Notes: a model not told the origin generated them from the sequence alone. Positions 39,669 through 49,543 are shown, counted from the stretch's first letter. The stretch is 64,000 bases of DNA from Curvibacter sp. PD_MW3 (GCA_002633085.1 NSIV01000003.1:1-64000), one strand, 5' to 3'. Made by a program: numbers and translations.

Positions 39669-40302
39669 TGTCTTCAACCTGAACCGGCTGCAGACCCAAG
39701 CCCGCCAGGTAGGTGTCGAAGATCTGACTGCCCGTGGCCACCAGATCAAAAGCCTCCGGGTCCAGCAGCCAGTTCTGGATCAAGCCGTCGATCATCACGT
39801 GCAGCCCCAGCGCGGCGGTGTTCACATCCACGGAGAGGGGACGCCCGCGTAATTCTGTCACCTGCTGCATCGCCTGCGTGGTGCGCGCTAGGCACTCGTT
39901 GCGCACCCGCAGGTGGCGTTCTTTCACCCCCAGCAACTCGGCCACGTACTCCACCTTGTGTGTGGCGATGTCGAACACGCGTTGGGTCTGGGCATCGGTC
40001 GCCGTCTTGCGCAAAGCTTCCAGCATGGCCACGCGCAGTTCCAGCACCGGGCACTGCGCATGCATGGAGACCGCACATTGCAGCGACTCCTCCAAGGGCA
40101 GTGACACGCGCTCCATCATGGCGTTGAAAAGGTCAGCCTTGTCCTTGAAATGCCAGTAGATGGCGCCGCGTGTGGTGCCGGCTGCCACGGCAATCTCGTT
40201 GAGCGAGGTGCGCGAGACACCGCGTTCGTGGAACAGCTGTTCGGCGGCATCCAGCAGGCTACATCGCGTAGCCTGCGCATCCGCCTTGGTGCGACGAACC
40301 AT
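39640..40302 (-). CDS. TetR-family repressor of the efflux operon (AcrR/TtgR type)
   Basis: 220 residues. The N-terminal helix-turn-helix reads FHERGVSRTSLNEIAVAAGTTRGAIYWHFKDKADLF, the strongest family match being to AcrR, TtgR and MexR-type regulators of RND pumps. The rest is the ligand-binding helical domain. The ATG used has GGAGG eight bases upstream. The gene is divergent from the efflux operon, and a long palindrome lies between them. Its final codons come from a repeat copy, so the C-terminus CLALAK may be derived. Confidence 0.9.
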   Translation of the reverse strand: MVRRTKADAQATRCSLLDAAEQLFHERGVSRTSLNEIAVAAGTTRGAIYWHFKDKADLFNAMMERVSLPLEESLQCAVSMHAQCPVLELRVAMLEALRKTATDAQTQRVFDIATHKVEYVAELLGVKERHLRVRNECLARTTQAMQQVTELRGRPLSVDVNTAALGLHVMIDGLIQNWLLDPEAFDLVATGSQIFDTYLAGLGLQPVQVEDKKDCLALAK

Positions 40303-40337
40303 AGGGGTACCCTCCAACGTATTTGTAATACCCCAAC

Positions 40338-40365
40338 TATACATACATTCACGCTTGTATGTATA
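40338..40365. promoter_or_regulatory. Operator of the TetR-type regulator
   Basis: TATACATAC-N10-GTATGTATA is a perfect inverted repeat with nine-base arms. It lies in the 154-base gap between the divergent regulator and adaptor genes. Size, AT-rich sequence and place fit the AcrR/TtgR operators. It probably overlaps promoters of both genes; AT-rich hexamers follow on the adaptor side but I cannot fix the -10. Confidence 0.8.
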
Positions 40366-40456
40366 CTCCTTTCTTTTAATTGACCTAATTCATCCGCAAA
40401 ATGGCCTCTACTGCGGCTTGCCGCCGGCCATTCACCCTTACCCCCGAAGGAACGTC

Positions 40457-41686
40457 ATGTCTGCCTTGATCGATATCAAGCCCGCGCTCTCCCATTTGTC
40501 GTCACGTGGCGGCGTGGCGCTGACCAGTCTGAGCCTCAGCCTGCTGCTCGCCGCCTGCGGCCCATCGTCCCCGCCGGCTGGCGCCGGCCCCGGCGGCATG
40601 CCGCCGGCCGAGGTCGGTGTCGTCACCGTCACACCGGGCGACATTGGTTTGGTGAGCGAACTGCCGGGCCGGCTGGAAGCTTCGCGCGTGGCGCAAGTGC
40701 GCGCCCGTGCCGCCGGCATCCTGCAGCAACGCCTGTTCCGCGAAGGCAGCGATGTGCAGGCCGGCCAGCCACTGTTCCGCATCGACCCGGCGCCCTACGC
40801 CGCTGCGCTGGCGCGTGCCGAGGCCAATCTGGCCCAGGCAGCAACGCTGGCCGAGCGCTACAAGCCGCTGGTCGAAGCCAATGCCGTGAGCAAGCAGGAA
40901 TATGCCAATGCCGTCGCTGCGCACAAAGTGGCCGAGGCCGACGCGCAGACCGCACGCATCAACCTGGGTTACGCCAACATCACCTCACCCATCTCGGGCC
41001 GCATCGGCCGCGCGCTGGTGACCGAAGGCGCGCTGGTCGGCCAGGGCGAAGCCACGCAACTGGCCGTGGTCCAGCAGATCAACCCGATGTATGTGAACTT
41101 CACGCAGTCGGCCGGCGAAGTCATGGCGCTGCGCCGCGCCATGGAGCAGGGCCAGCTCAAGCGTGCCGGCAAGGACGCTGCCAGTGTGCGCATCGTGCTG
41201 GAAGACGGCAGCGAATACGCCCAGGCCGGCAAACTGCTGTTCTCGGACCTGACGGTGGACACCACCTCGGGCCAGATCACGCTGCGCGCCGAAGTGCCCA
41301 ACCCGGGCGGCACGCTGCTGCCTGGCCTGTACGTGCGCGTGCGGCTGGAGCAGGCCCAGGCCAGCAACGCCATCACCCTGCCGCAGCAGGCGGTGACGCG
41401 TTCGCCGCAGGGCGATAGCGTGATGGTGGTGGGTGCCGACGGCAAGGTCAGCCCGCGCACGATCAAGGTCGGCAACCAGCAGGGTGGCCAGTGGGTCATC
41501 CTGGACGGTCTGAAGGCCGGCGAACAGGTCATGGTGGACGGCTTCCAGAAGCTGCGCGGTGACGCCCCGGTCAAACCCGTGGCATGGCAGCCGCCGGGCA
41601 GCAAACCTGCAGCCGCGCCGGCCGCATCTTCCCCCGCGCCAGCGGCCTCAGCGCCGGCTTCTGCGGCTTCGCGCCCCGCTCGCTAA
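40457..41686 (+). CDS. RND efflux periplasmic adaptor (AcrA/MexA type)
   Basis: 409 residues. A lipoprotein signal ends at the lipobox LLLAACG, so it is anchored in the inner membrane by lipid. Barrel-sandwich and hairpin domains follow (SRVAQVRARAAGILQQRLFREGSDVQAGQPLFRIDP, then LGYANITSPISGRIGRALVTEGALVG). It links the RND pump to the outer membrane channel. The C-terminus is a long Ala/Pro-rich tail of about 35 residues, longer than in E. coli AcrA. The start ATG has GAAGGAA upstream. It is first of the three efflux genes. Confidence 0.93.
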   Translation: MSALIDIKPALSHLSSRGGVALTSLSLSLLLAACGPSSPPAGAGPGGMPPAEVGVVTVTPGDIGLVSELPGRLEASRVAQVRARAAGILQQRLFREGSDVQAGQPLFRIDPAPYAAALARAEANLAQAATLAERYKPLVEANAVSKQEYANAVAAHKVAEADAQTARINLGYANITSPISGRIGRALVTEGALVGQGEATQLAVVQQINPMYVNFTQSAGEVMALRRAMEQGQLKRAGKDAASVRIVLEDGSEYAQAGKLLFSDLTVDTTSGQITLRAEVPNPGGTLLPGLYVRVRLEQAQASNAITLPQQAVTRSPQGDSVMVVGADGKVSPRTIKVGNQQGGQWVILDGLKAGEQVMVDGFQKLRGDAPVKPVAWQPPGSKPAAAPAASSPAPAASAPASAASRPAR

Positions 41687-41698
41687 AGGGATTCCAAC

Positions 41699-44600
41699 AT
41701 GGCGAAATTCTTCATCGAGCGCCCCATCTTCGCGTGGGTGATTGCGCTCTTCATCATCGTGCTGGGCAGCGTGGCCATCACCCAGCTGCCGATTGCCCAA
41801 TACCCGCCGGTGGCGCCACCCTCCATCGTGGTGTCGGCCACCTATCCGGGCGCCTCGGCACAGACGCTGGAAGACAGCGTGCTGTCCATCATCGAGCGCG
41901 AGATGAACGGCTCGCCCGGCCTGATCTACATGGAGTCGGTGGCGCAGGCCAACGGCACCGGCCAGATCACCATCAGCTACGAGCCCGGCACCAACGCCGA
42001 CCTGGCGCAGGTGGACGTGCAGAACCGTCTGTCGCGCGCCACGCCGCGCCTGCCGGTGGCCGTGACACAGCAGGGCGTGCGCGTCGACAAGTCGCGCAGC
42101 AACTTCCTGCTGTTCACCATCCTGTCCTCGGACGATCCGGCCTGGGACCCGGTGGCCCTGGGCGACTACGCTTCGCGCAACGTGCTGCCTGAAATCCAGC
42201 GCCTGCCTGGCGTCGGTCAGGCCCAGCTGTTCGGCACCGAGCGTGCTATGCGCATCTGGATCGACCCGGCCAAGCTGCTGGGCTACAACCTGTCGGCGGC
42301 CGACGTGACGAACGCCATCCGTGCCCAGAATGCCCAGGTCGCCTCGGGCGAAATCGGCAGCCTGCCCAATGTGGCCGGCCAGGGCATCGCCGCCACTGTG
42401 GTGGTCAATGGCCAGCTCTCCAGCATTGAGCAGTTCGGCGGCATTGTGCTGCGCGCCAACGCCGACGGCTCCGCCGTGCGCCTGAAGGACGTGGCCCGCA
42501 TCGAGTTGGGCGGGCAGACCTATGCCACCTCGGCACGCCTGAACGGCAAGCCGTCCACCGGCATCGGCGTGCAGCTGTCGCCCAGCGGCAATGCGCTGGC
42601 CACGGCACAGGCGGTGCGCGACAAGCTGCAGGAACTGGAGGCGTATTTCCCCAAGGGCATGAAGTGGGCCATTCCCTACGACAGCTCGCGCTTCATCAAG
42701 ATCTCGATCTCGCAAGTGGCTGAAACCTTGTTCGAAGCCGTGGCGCTGGTGTTCCTGGTGATGTTCCTGTTCCTGCAGAACTGGCGCTACACCCTGATCC
42801 CGACCATCGTGGTGCCGGTGGCACTGCTGGGCACCTTTGCCACGTTGCTGGCGCTGGGCTTCTCGATCAACGTGCTGACCATGTTCGGCATGGTGCTGGT
42901 GATCGGCATCGTGGTGGACGACGCCATCGTGGTGGTGGAAAACGTCGAGCGCATCATGAGCGAAGAAGGGCTGCCGCCGCGGCAGGCCACGCGCAAGGCC
43001 ATGGGCCAGATCTCGGGCGCCATCGTCGGCGTGACCGTGGTGCTGATCTCGGTATTCGTGCCGCTGGCTTTCTTCAGCGGTTCGGTCGGTAACATCTACC
43101 GCCAGTTCGCGGTCGTGATGGGCGCCTCGATCGCCTTCTCGGCCTTCTTCGCGCTCTCGCTGACGCCCGCCTTGTGCGCCACGCTGCTGCAACCGGTGGA
43201 AGCCGGTCATCATCATGAGAAGAAGGGTTTCTTCGGCTGGTTCAACCGCGGTTTTTCCCGCACTGCCAAAGGGTATGAAAGCTGGGTCGCACGGCTGCTG
43301 CCCCGCGCGGCCCGAACGTTGGTGATCTACGCTGCCATCCTGGCGGCGGTGGCGGTCGTGTACATGCGCCTGCCCTCCTCCTTCCTGCCCAATGAAGACC
43401 AGGGCACCATGCTGGTGAACGTGCAGTTGCCACCGGGCGCCACCCAGGAACGCACCTTGAGCGTGATGCAACAGGTCGAGGGTTTCATCCTCAAGCAACC
43501 GGAAGTGGAGAGCATGGTCGGCGTGCTGGGCTTCAGCTTCTCAGGTCAAGGCCAGAATGCCGCACTGGCTTTCGTCACGCTGAAGGACTGGTCCGAGCGC
43601 CATGCCCCGGGCAGTTCGGCCCAGGATCTGGCCGGCCGCGCCTTCGGTGCGCTGATGGGCATCCGCGACGCCTTCATCTTCCCCTTGAGCCCACCGTCGA
43701 TTCCTGAACTGGGCTCCTCCTCCGGTTTCAGCTTCCGGCTGCAGGACCGCGCCGGCCTGGGCCATGACGCCCTGCTGGCCGCCCGCAACCAGTTGCTGGG
43801 TATGGCCGCCAAGAGCCAAGTCATCACCCAGGTACGCCCCGACGGCCTGGAAGATGCGGCCCAGTTGCAGCTCGACATCGACCGCGACAAGGCCAACGCC
43901 CTGGGGGTCGGTTTCGACGCCATCAACAGCGTGATCTCCACTGCTCTGGGTTCGAGCTACATCAACGACTTCCCCAACGCGGGACGCCTGCAACGCGTGG
44001 TGGTGCAAGCCGACGCGCCGGCGCGCATGCAGCCGGAAGACCTGCTCAAGCTCAGTGTGCCCAACAGCCGCGGACAGATGGTGCCGCTGTCCACCTTTGC
44101 CAGCACGCGCTGGATCCAGGGTGCGATGCAGACGGTGCGCTACAACGGCTACCCGGCCATGCGCATCAGCGGCAGCGCCGCACCGGGCTACAGCACCGGC
44201 GCCGCGATGGAAGAAATGGAAAAGCTGGCGGCCCAGTTGCCGCAGGGCTTTGGTTTCGAATGGACCGGCCTGTCGCGCGAAGAGAAACTGGCCGGTGCCC
44301 AGGCTCTGATCGTCTACGGCTTCTCCATCCTGGCGGTGTTCCTGTGCCTGGCCGCGCTCTACGAGAGCTGGACCATTCCGCTGGCCGTCATCCTGGTGGT
44401 GCCACTGGGCGTGCTGGGTGTGCTGCTGGCCACGCTGTTGCGAAGCTACGCCAATGACGTGTATTTCCAGGTCGGCCTGATCACCATCATCGGCTTGTCG
44501 GCCAAGAACGCCATCCTGATCATCGAGTTTGCCAAGGACCTGCAGGCCCAGGGCAAGAGCCTGGTCGCAGCGGCACTGGAAGCGGCACACCTGCGTTTCC

Positions 44601-44854
44601 GCCCCATCGTCATGACCTCCATGGCTTTCACGCTCGGCGTGCTGCCGCTGGCCATCGCCTCGGGCGCCGGCTCGGCCAGCCAGCGAGCGATTGGCACCGG
44701 CGTGATCGGCGGCATGATCACCGGCACCGTGCTGGCGGTGGTGTTCGTGCCTATCTTCTTCGTGGTGGTGCGCAGCGTGTTCAAGGGCAGCGCACGCCAA
44801 CACCAAGTCCACGCGCACGATGCTGCGCACATGGGAGTGCATCCGCATGAGTAA
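41699..44854 (+). CDS. RND multidrug efflux pump, inner membrane subunit (AcrB/MexB type, HAE1)
   Basis: 1051 residues and 12 membrane helices, full length. The proton-relay pair Asp-Asp is in GIVVDDAIVVVENVERIM in helix 4. FFIERPIFAWVIA opens the protein, and GLSAKNAILIIEFAKD is the helix 10 lysine block. The pump exports hydrophobic compounds from periplasm and membrane using the proton gradient. The gene is 12 bases behind the adaptor gene, and its last codons overlap the start of the channel gene, so translation of the last two is probably coupled. Confidence 0.95.
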   Translation: MAKFFIERPIFAWVIALFIIVLGSVAITQLPIAQYPPVAPPSIVVSATYPGASAQTLEDSVLSIIEREMNGSPGLIYMESVAQANGTGQITISYEPGTNADLAQVDVQNRLSRATPRLPVAVTQQGVRVDKSRSNFLLFTILSSDDPAWDPVALGDYASRNVLPEIQRLPGVGQAQLFGTERAMRIWIDPAKLLGYNLSAADVTNAIRAQNAQVASGEIGSLPNVAGQGIAATVVVNGQLSSIEQFGGIVLRANADGSAVRLKDVARIELGGQTYATSARLNGKPSTGIGVQLSPSGNALATAQAVRDKLQELEAYFPKGMKWAIPYDSSRFIKISISQVAETLFEAVALVFLVMFLFLQNWRYTLIPTIVVPVALLGTFATLLALGFSINVLTMFGMVLVIGIVVDDAIVVVENVERIMSEEGLPPRQATRKAMGQISGAIVGVTVVLISVFVPLAFFSGSVGNIYRQFAVVMGASIAFSAFFALSLTPALCATLLQPVEAGHHHEKKGFFGWFNRGFSRTAKGYESWVARLLPRAARTLVIYAAILAAVAVVYMRLPSSFLPNEDQGTMLVNVQLPPGATQERTLSVMQQVEGFILKQPEVESMVGVLGFSFSGQGQNAALAFVTLKDWSERHAPGSSAQDLAGRAFGALMGIRDAFIFPLSPPSIPELGSSSGFSFRLQDRAGLGHDALLAARNQLLGMAAKSQVITQVRPDGLEDAAQLQLDIDRDKANALGVGFDAINSVISTALGSSYINDFPNAGRLQRVVVQADAPARMQPEDLLKLSVPNSRGQMVPLSTFASTRWIQGAMQTVRYNGYPAMRISGSAAPGYSTGAAMEEMEKLAAQLPQGFGFEWTGLSREEKLAGAQALIVYGFSILAVFLCLAALYESWTIPLAVILVVPLGVLGVLLATLLRSYANDVYFQVGLITIIGLSAKNAILIIEFAKDLQAQGKSLVAAALEAAHLRFRPIVMTSMAFTLGVLPLAIASGAGSASQRAIGTGVIGGMITGTVLAVVFVPIFFVVVRSVFKGSARQHQVHAHDAAHMGVHPHE

Positions 44855-46295
44855 ACCTCTTTTCTTACGCACCTGGCCGGCGCTGGCCGCTGCTGCGGTG
44901 CTGGCCGGCTGCTCGCTGATTCCGACCTACGAGCGCCCGGCCGCTCCCGTGGCCAAGCAGTGGTCTGATGCCAAAACGGCTGGGGCAGCGGCGGCCACGC
45001 TAGCCGCCGACCTTGACTGGCAAGACTTCATTGGCGACACCAACCTGCGCTCGGTGATCCGGCTGGCGCTGGACAACAACCGCGACCTGCGCGTGGCGGT
45101 GCTCAATATCGAGCAGGCGCGCGCCCAGTACCAGATTCGCCGGGCCGACCAGCTGCCGACGATCAGCGCGGGTGTTACTGGCAGCCGGCAGTCGACCTCG
45201 GAACTCACCAAGAGCATTACCTCCAGCTACAGCGCCGGCTTGAACATCCCGGCCTCCGCGGCCTGGGAGCTCGACTTCTTTGGCCGCCTGGGTAGCCTGA
45301 AAGAGGCGGCCCTGGCCCAATACCTGGCGACCGAAGAGGCACGCAAGGCAGCACAGATTTCCCTGATCGCCTCGGTCGCCAGCACCTGGCTGAGCCTGCA
45401 GGCCAACACCGAACTGCTGGATCTGGCGCAACGCACTCTTACCACCCGTGAAGACTCGCTGCGCCTGACCCGCCTGCGTTTCGACAACGGCGCCACCTCG
45501 GCACTGGACCTGCGGCAGGCCGAGTCGCTGACCGCTGCGGCCCGTGCCACGGCGGCCCAACAACAGCGGCTGCGGGCGCAAGACATCAACGCCCTCACGC
45601 TGCTCGCAGGCCAAACCGTGCCTGACCCCTTGCTACGCGCTACCGATGCCACCCTGTCCGCGTCCATGTTCAAGGACCTCCCGGTCGGCTTGCCGTCCGA
45701 GGTCCTGACACGCCGGCCCGACATCCGCCAGGCCGAACAACAGCTGATTGCCGCCAATGCCAGCATTGGCGCGGCACGGGCTGCGTTTTTCCCGCGCATC
45801 TCGCTCACCGCCTTTGCCGGCTCGGCCAGCAGCGACCTGGACAATCTGTTCAAGAGCGGCACCTGGGGTTGGACCCTGGCCCCCTCGGCCCTGGTGCCGA
45901 TTTTTGACGGCGGCCGCAACCGGGCCAACCTCGAATCGTCCAAAGCCGGGCGCGAGATTGCCGTGGCCCAGTACGAAAAGGCGATCCAGACTGCTTTCCG
46001 TGAAGTAGCCGACACCTTGGCCGGCCGCGCCACGCTGGGTGAACAACTGCAGGCACAACAGGCGCAAGCCAGCGCCGAGGCCGAACGGGCACAGCTGGCC
46101 GAGTTGCGTTACCGCAATGGCGTGGCCAGTTCGCTGGACCTGCTGGATGCCCAGCGCTCCTTGTTTGCAGTGCAACAACTGGTCGCGCAGACCCGGCTGG
46201 CGCAGCAGCAGAACCAGGTTTCCCTTTACAAGGCGTTGGGGGGTGGCTGGACGCCCCCGGTGCAGAAGATGGAAGAAAAGCAGGCGGGGCTGTGA
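44847..46295 (+). CDS. Outer membrane efflux channel lipoprotein (OprM/NodT type)
   Basis: 482 residues. The signal ends at a lipobox, VLAGCS, giving an outer membrane lipoprotein. Two OEP repeats form the TolC-like barrel and tunnel: SAAWELDFFGRLGSLKEAAL in the first and LRYRNGVASSLDLLDAQRSLF in the second; the VLTRRPDIRQAEQQL motif lies between. The start overlaps the pump gene end by eight bases. It completes the tripartite efflux system. Confidence 0.93.
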   Translation: MSKPLFLRTWPALAAAAVLAGCSLIPTYERPAAPVAKQWSDAKTAGAAAATLAADLDWQDFIGDTNLRSVIRLALDNNRDLRVAVLNIEQARAQYQIRRADQLPTISAGVTGSRQSTSELTKSITSSYSAGLNIPASAAWELDFFGRLGSLKEAALAQYLATEEARKAAQISLIASVASTWLSLQANTELLDLAQRTLTTREDSLRLTRLRFDNGATSALDLRQAESLTAAARATAAQQQRLRAQDINALTLLAGQTVPDPLLRATDATLSASMFKDLPVGLPSEVLTRRPDIRQAEQQLIAANASIGAARAAFFPRISLTAFAGSASSDLDNLFKSGTWGWTLAPSALVPIFDGGRNRANLESSKAGREIAVAQYEKAIQTAFREVADTLAGRATLGEQLQAQQAQASAEAERAQLAELRYRNGVASSLDLLDAQRSLFAVQQLVAQTRLAQQQNQVSLYKALGGGWTPPVQKMEEKQAGL

Positions 46296-46348
46296 AGTAC
46301 AGGCCGCAGGCCGGGACATGGTGGCAGCTTTCGCGGTAAATTGCCACC

Positions 46349-46687
46349 ATGCGAAAACCCAGCCAGCCGCCTGATGCCTTCTGCCTCGTGATGACCACCA
46401 CGGCCTCTGAGGCCGAGGCGGAAACCATGGCGCGGCAGATCGTTCAGGCGCGACTGGCCGCCTGCGTACAGGTACAGGCGATCAAAAGCTTCTATGTCTG
46501 GAAAGAGCAGCCCTGCGCAGAAAAGGAGTGGCTGCTGCTGATCAAGTCCCGTGCGGTGGTCTATCAGGCGCTGGAGGATTTCATCCGCGCCCATCACCGC
46601 TACGAGACACCCGAGATCGTGCAATTGCCGATCACGGCGGGCTCAGCCGACTATCTGCACTGGCTGGCCCTGCAAACCGGCGCCTGA
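46349..46687 (+). CDS. cutA: Divalent-cation tolerance protein CutA
   Basis: 112 residues, a small trimeric PII-like protein. LAACVQVQAIKSFYVWKEQ and EWLLLIKSR followed by HRYETPEIVQLPITAGSADYLHWL are the full family signature. CutA binds copper in vitro; its physiological role is still debated. It is 53 bases after the efflux channel gene and closed by its own terminator. Confidence 0.95.
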   Translation: MRKPSQPPDAFCLVMTTTASEAEAETMARQIVQARLAACVQVQAIKSFYVWKEQPCAEKEWLLLIKSRAVVYQALEDFIRAHHRYETPEIVQLPITAGSADYLHWLALQTGA

Positions 46688-46701
46688 CAGCGCCGGTTTT
46701 T
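46677..46701 (+). terminator. Rho-independent terminator of cutA
   Basis: CCGGCGC and GCGCCGG pair around a six-base loop and are followed by five T residues. The stop codon of cutA lies in the loop. Confidence 0.85.
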
Positions 46702-46706
46702 GCCAT

Positions 46707-47000
46707 TTAATGGCTACGGAAGCTGGTCTCGTAGGAGATGGCAGCACCGGTCATGGTGTTTTGCAGGCGGGCAATGGCCCGGCGGTGACGCTCACCCCGG
46801 GCGCCATCGCGCTGATGCTGACGATGCTGCTGGATCAAGTTGTTGAGCTTGCTGCGGCAAGGATCGAGCACACCGGCCAGATGCAGGGCAATGTAGGCGA
46901 CGTGGTCGGCGTGGGTCTGACGGAACTCGTCAGTCCACTCTTTGAAAAGCTGCCATTTGTAAGTGCCCTTTTCCGGCACCTTGATGGGATCTTTGTTCAT
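46707..47000 (-). CDS. Small hypothetical protein
   Basis: 97 residues beginning MNKDPIKVPEKGTYKWQLFKEW. The middle is DEFRQTHADHVAYIALHLAGVLDPCRSKL, then a strongly basic, glutamine- and arginine-rich stretch. No membrane segment and no family that I recognise. The frame remains open 32 codons upstream of the ATG used, but that part has unlikely composition. A ribosome site is not clear. The gene is convergent with cutA and shares its terminator region. Confidence 0.5.
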   Translation of the reverse strand: MNKDPIKVPEKGTYKWQLFKEWTDEFRQTHADHVAYIALHLAGVLDPCRSKLNNLIQQHRQHQRDGARGERHRRAIARLQNTMTGAAISYETSFRSH

Positions 47001-47185
47001 AACCGCAATACAAAAATGGAGGAAATGAAGGTCTTTCCAGCCGCCAAGCCTTTTCTTCAGGCTGGCTGGTTCAGACCTTCGCCATGTGGTTATCACGTAT
47101 GAGACCCGTCCGCGGTTGACAGCTTCGTGTAATTTTTTTCTTTGACCATCGCCAAACAGCCTCTAAAGCCATTTCTCTAGAAGGG

Positions 47186-49543
47186 TTACTGGAGGAATCC
47201 CATGCTGCGCGCCTCGCGTACTTCCGGCTTGATCCGGTGCTCGGCCTCCAGCTGCGCCAGGAACTCAAGCTCCTCCATCTCCATGCCCAGAATGAGGGCC
47301 TGGCGCCGCACCGCCGCGAAGTCCCCCAGGCACAGTTGGTCGAGCAGGGCCAAACGGCTGCGCATCTCTGCCGTCAGTCGACTCGTATCACCCCCCAACG
47401 CCTCCGCCACGAACATGGCTTCACGCTGGGCCTGCGTCAGCGGCTTGAAGCGGATCTTGAACGTGAACCGCCGCAAGGCGGCCTGATCGATGCGGTCCAA
47501 CAAATTGGTTGTGCAGATGAAAATGCCGTTGAACCGCTCCATGCCTTGCAGCATCTCGTTGACCTCGGTGACTTCGTAGGTGCGCTGGGCACCGCGCCGG
47601 TCCTGCAGGAAACTGTCGGCTTCATCAAGCAGCAACAAAGCGTTTTCGCTCTCAGCCTCGGCAAACATGGCGGCCATGTTCTGCTCGGTCTCGCCAATGA
47701 ACTTGCTCATGATGTCGCTGGCCTGGCGAATCAGAAGGGGACAGCCCAGCACGTTGGCGATGTGTTCGGCCAGTGCCGTCTTGCCGGTCCCCGGCGGGCC
47801 GTAAAAGCATAAGGAGCCATGCCCGCGTGCCTGCAGGGCCTGCACCATGCGCGCCACCTCGTAGCGGCTTTCCAGGTTGAGGAGGTCGAGCTGGTACTGC
47901 GTCACCATGCGCCGTGCCAGGGTGGTACTGTCCCGGTTGCCCAAGGCCTGATCGGCATTGCGCAACTGCCGCTCGATCAGCGACTCCATGCGCCGCGCCT
48001 CGGTATCGGCCATCTCCACCGCCTTCACCGTCTTTTCCGGCGCCACCTCACCCACCAGCCCCGCAAAGCGCACTGCGGTTCTGATCTGCGCCGGTGTCAG
48101 CCCTTTGCGCGCCGTCAACCTGGCCACGAAAGCCTCCGATACGGGCACCCCCTCCAACGTCTTGCGGACCAACCCCTCACGTGCACCTGGCGCCGGGGAC
48201 TTGAGTTCAAGGTGGTAGGCAAAGCGGCGGCGGAAGGCCGGGTCGATCTGCTCGATGCGATTGGTCACCCAAATGGTGGGCACCGGATTGGATTCCAGTA
48301 TCTGGTTCACCCAGGCCTTACCGCTGACGCTGCCGCTGGCCGGCACCGCCACCTGCTCGGCCCGCGCCAGCAACTGGGCGGCCTCGGTGGAGATCGGGGG
48401 GAACACATCCTCCACCTCGTCAAACAGCAACGCCGCCTGGGCACTGCCCTTGAGAAAAACCTGGGCAATCTGCAGCGAGCGGTAGCGGTCACGGCCACTG
48501 AGCGAGTTGCCGTCACGGTCAGCGTATTCGACTTCGAACAGATCCAGGCCCGCCGCTTGCGCCACCACCTTGGCCAGTTCCGTCTTGCCCGTGCCAGGCG
48601 GACCATACAGCAGCACATTGACCCCGGCCTCCTTTCGGGTCACGGCGTGGCGCAGCAGGGCGCACAGCATCTGCGCGTCATCCTCGACGAAAGCAAAATC
48701 GCTCATGGCCAGATGGCTTCTGGCCGAGGGTCGGGTGAACACGGCCATCAACTCGGATTGGTCCCGGTACTGCCGCATCAACACCGGCGGCAGTTTTTCA
48801 CTGACCTTCATCAGATCGGCCAGGTCGGTGATGTTGTGCTCGGAAATCAGGTTGTCCACCAGGCCAATGCGCTCCAGGCGTGAACCGGCGCGCAGCGCCT
48901 CCCCGACCTCGGTCGGATTCACGCCGGCCACTTCGGCAATCACGGCGTAGGCCTCGGGCGCATTGTTGACCTTGAATTCCACCAGCACGCTACGCAACTC
49001 GCGTTGGTAACGCGCCAGCGTGCCGTACAGCAGCAAGGCGCGCTCGGCTTGGTTGAGCTGCAGCAGGCCGGCGAGGGCATCGATATTCTTCTCCACCAAC
49101 GTGGACTGCTTTTTCAATGCCTGTGCCAGCCAATCACGCGTCACCGCCAACACGGTCAGCAAGTCCTTGGGTTGGTCCTTGGCGTATTCGTCCAGGTAGA
49201 AAAACAGTGTGCCTTCCTCATACGGACCGCGCCAGTCGCCAAAGCGGGCCAGAAATTCACGGTCATTCAAGGACTCCTGGCCATGCCACAACTCATTGCC
49301 CGCGCAGCGGCGGATCAGGAACTCGCGCAACCGCTGCAGCACGGATGCGGGCCACACCAGATGTCGCCCAGCCAGTGACACCACGCCCGCCAGGTCGCGC
49401 CTGGCATTAAACCCGCCCCCGGTACGCGCGGCCAGCGTCAGGATGAAATGCGAGCACATCAGATCCAACACCGGTGCTTGCCCGAGCCCCGGTGAAACGA
49501 GGACCTGCCCATTCGCCCTCTCGGCTACCAAACGCTTGACCAT
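47186..49543 (-). CDS. Double-AAA ATPase of unknown role
   Basis: 785 residues. The first 290 residues are a helical N-terminal region I cannot assign. Two AAA+ modules follow. The first has Walker A YGPPGTGKTELAK near residue 313 and Walker B ALLFDEVEDVF near residue 371. The second has YGPPGTGKTALAE near residue 581 and LLLLDEADSF near residue 636. Arginine-finger-like TNRIEQIDPAFRRRF and TNLLDRIDQAALRRF follow each. The modules resemble Cdc48/FtsH-type AAA more than Clp or MoxR. GGAGG precedes the ATG by seven bases. It stands alone, with no protease or substrate gene beside it. Confidence 0.75.
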   Translation of the reverse strand: MVKRLVAERANGQVLVSPGLGQAPVLDLMCSHFILTLAARTGGGFNARRDLAGVVSLAGRHLVWPASVLQRLREFLIRRCAGNELWHGQESLNDREFLARFGDWRGPYEEGTLFFYLDEYAKDQPKDLLTVLAVTRDWLAQALKKQSTLVEKNIDALAGLLQLNQAERALLLYGTLARYQRELRSVLVEFKVNNAPEAYAVIAEVAGVNPTEVGEALRAGSRLERIGLVDNLISEHNITDLADLMKVSEKLPPVLMRQYRDQSELMAVFTRPSARSHLAMSDFAFVEDDAQMLCALLRHAVTRKEAGVNVLLYGPPGTGKTELAKVVAQAAGLDLFEVEYADRDGNSLSGRDRYRSLQIAQVFLKGSAQAALLFDEVEDVFPPISTEAAQLLARAEQVAVPASGSVSGKAWVNQILESNPVPTIWVTNRIEQIDPAFRRRFAYHLELKSPAPGAREGLVRKTLEGVPVSEAFVARLTARKGLTPAQIRTAVRFAGLVGEVAPEKTVKAVEMADTEARRMESLIERQLRNADQALGNRDSTTLARRMVTQYQLDLLNLESRYEVARMVQALQARGHGSLCFYGPPGTGKTALAEHIANVLGCPLLIRQASDIMSKFIGETEQNMAAMFAEAESENALLLLDEADSFLQDRRGAQRTYEVTEVNEMLQGMERFNGIFICTTNLLDRIDQAALRRFTFKIRFKPLTQAQREAMFVAEALGGDTSRLTAEMRSRLALLDQLCLGDFAAVRRQALILGMEMEELEFLAQLEAEHRIKPEVREARSMGFLQ

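Noticed and set aside
41648..43498. A 616-codon minus-strand frame opposite the RND pump
   Set aside because: Shadow frame rich in His, Gln and Arg; the pump gene is unmistakable.
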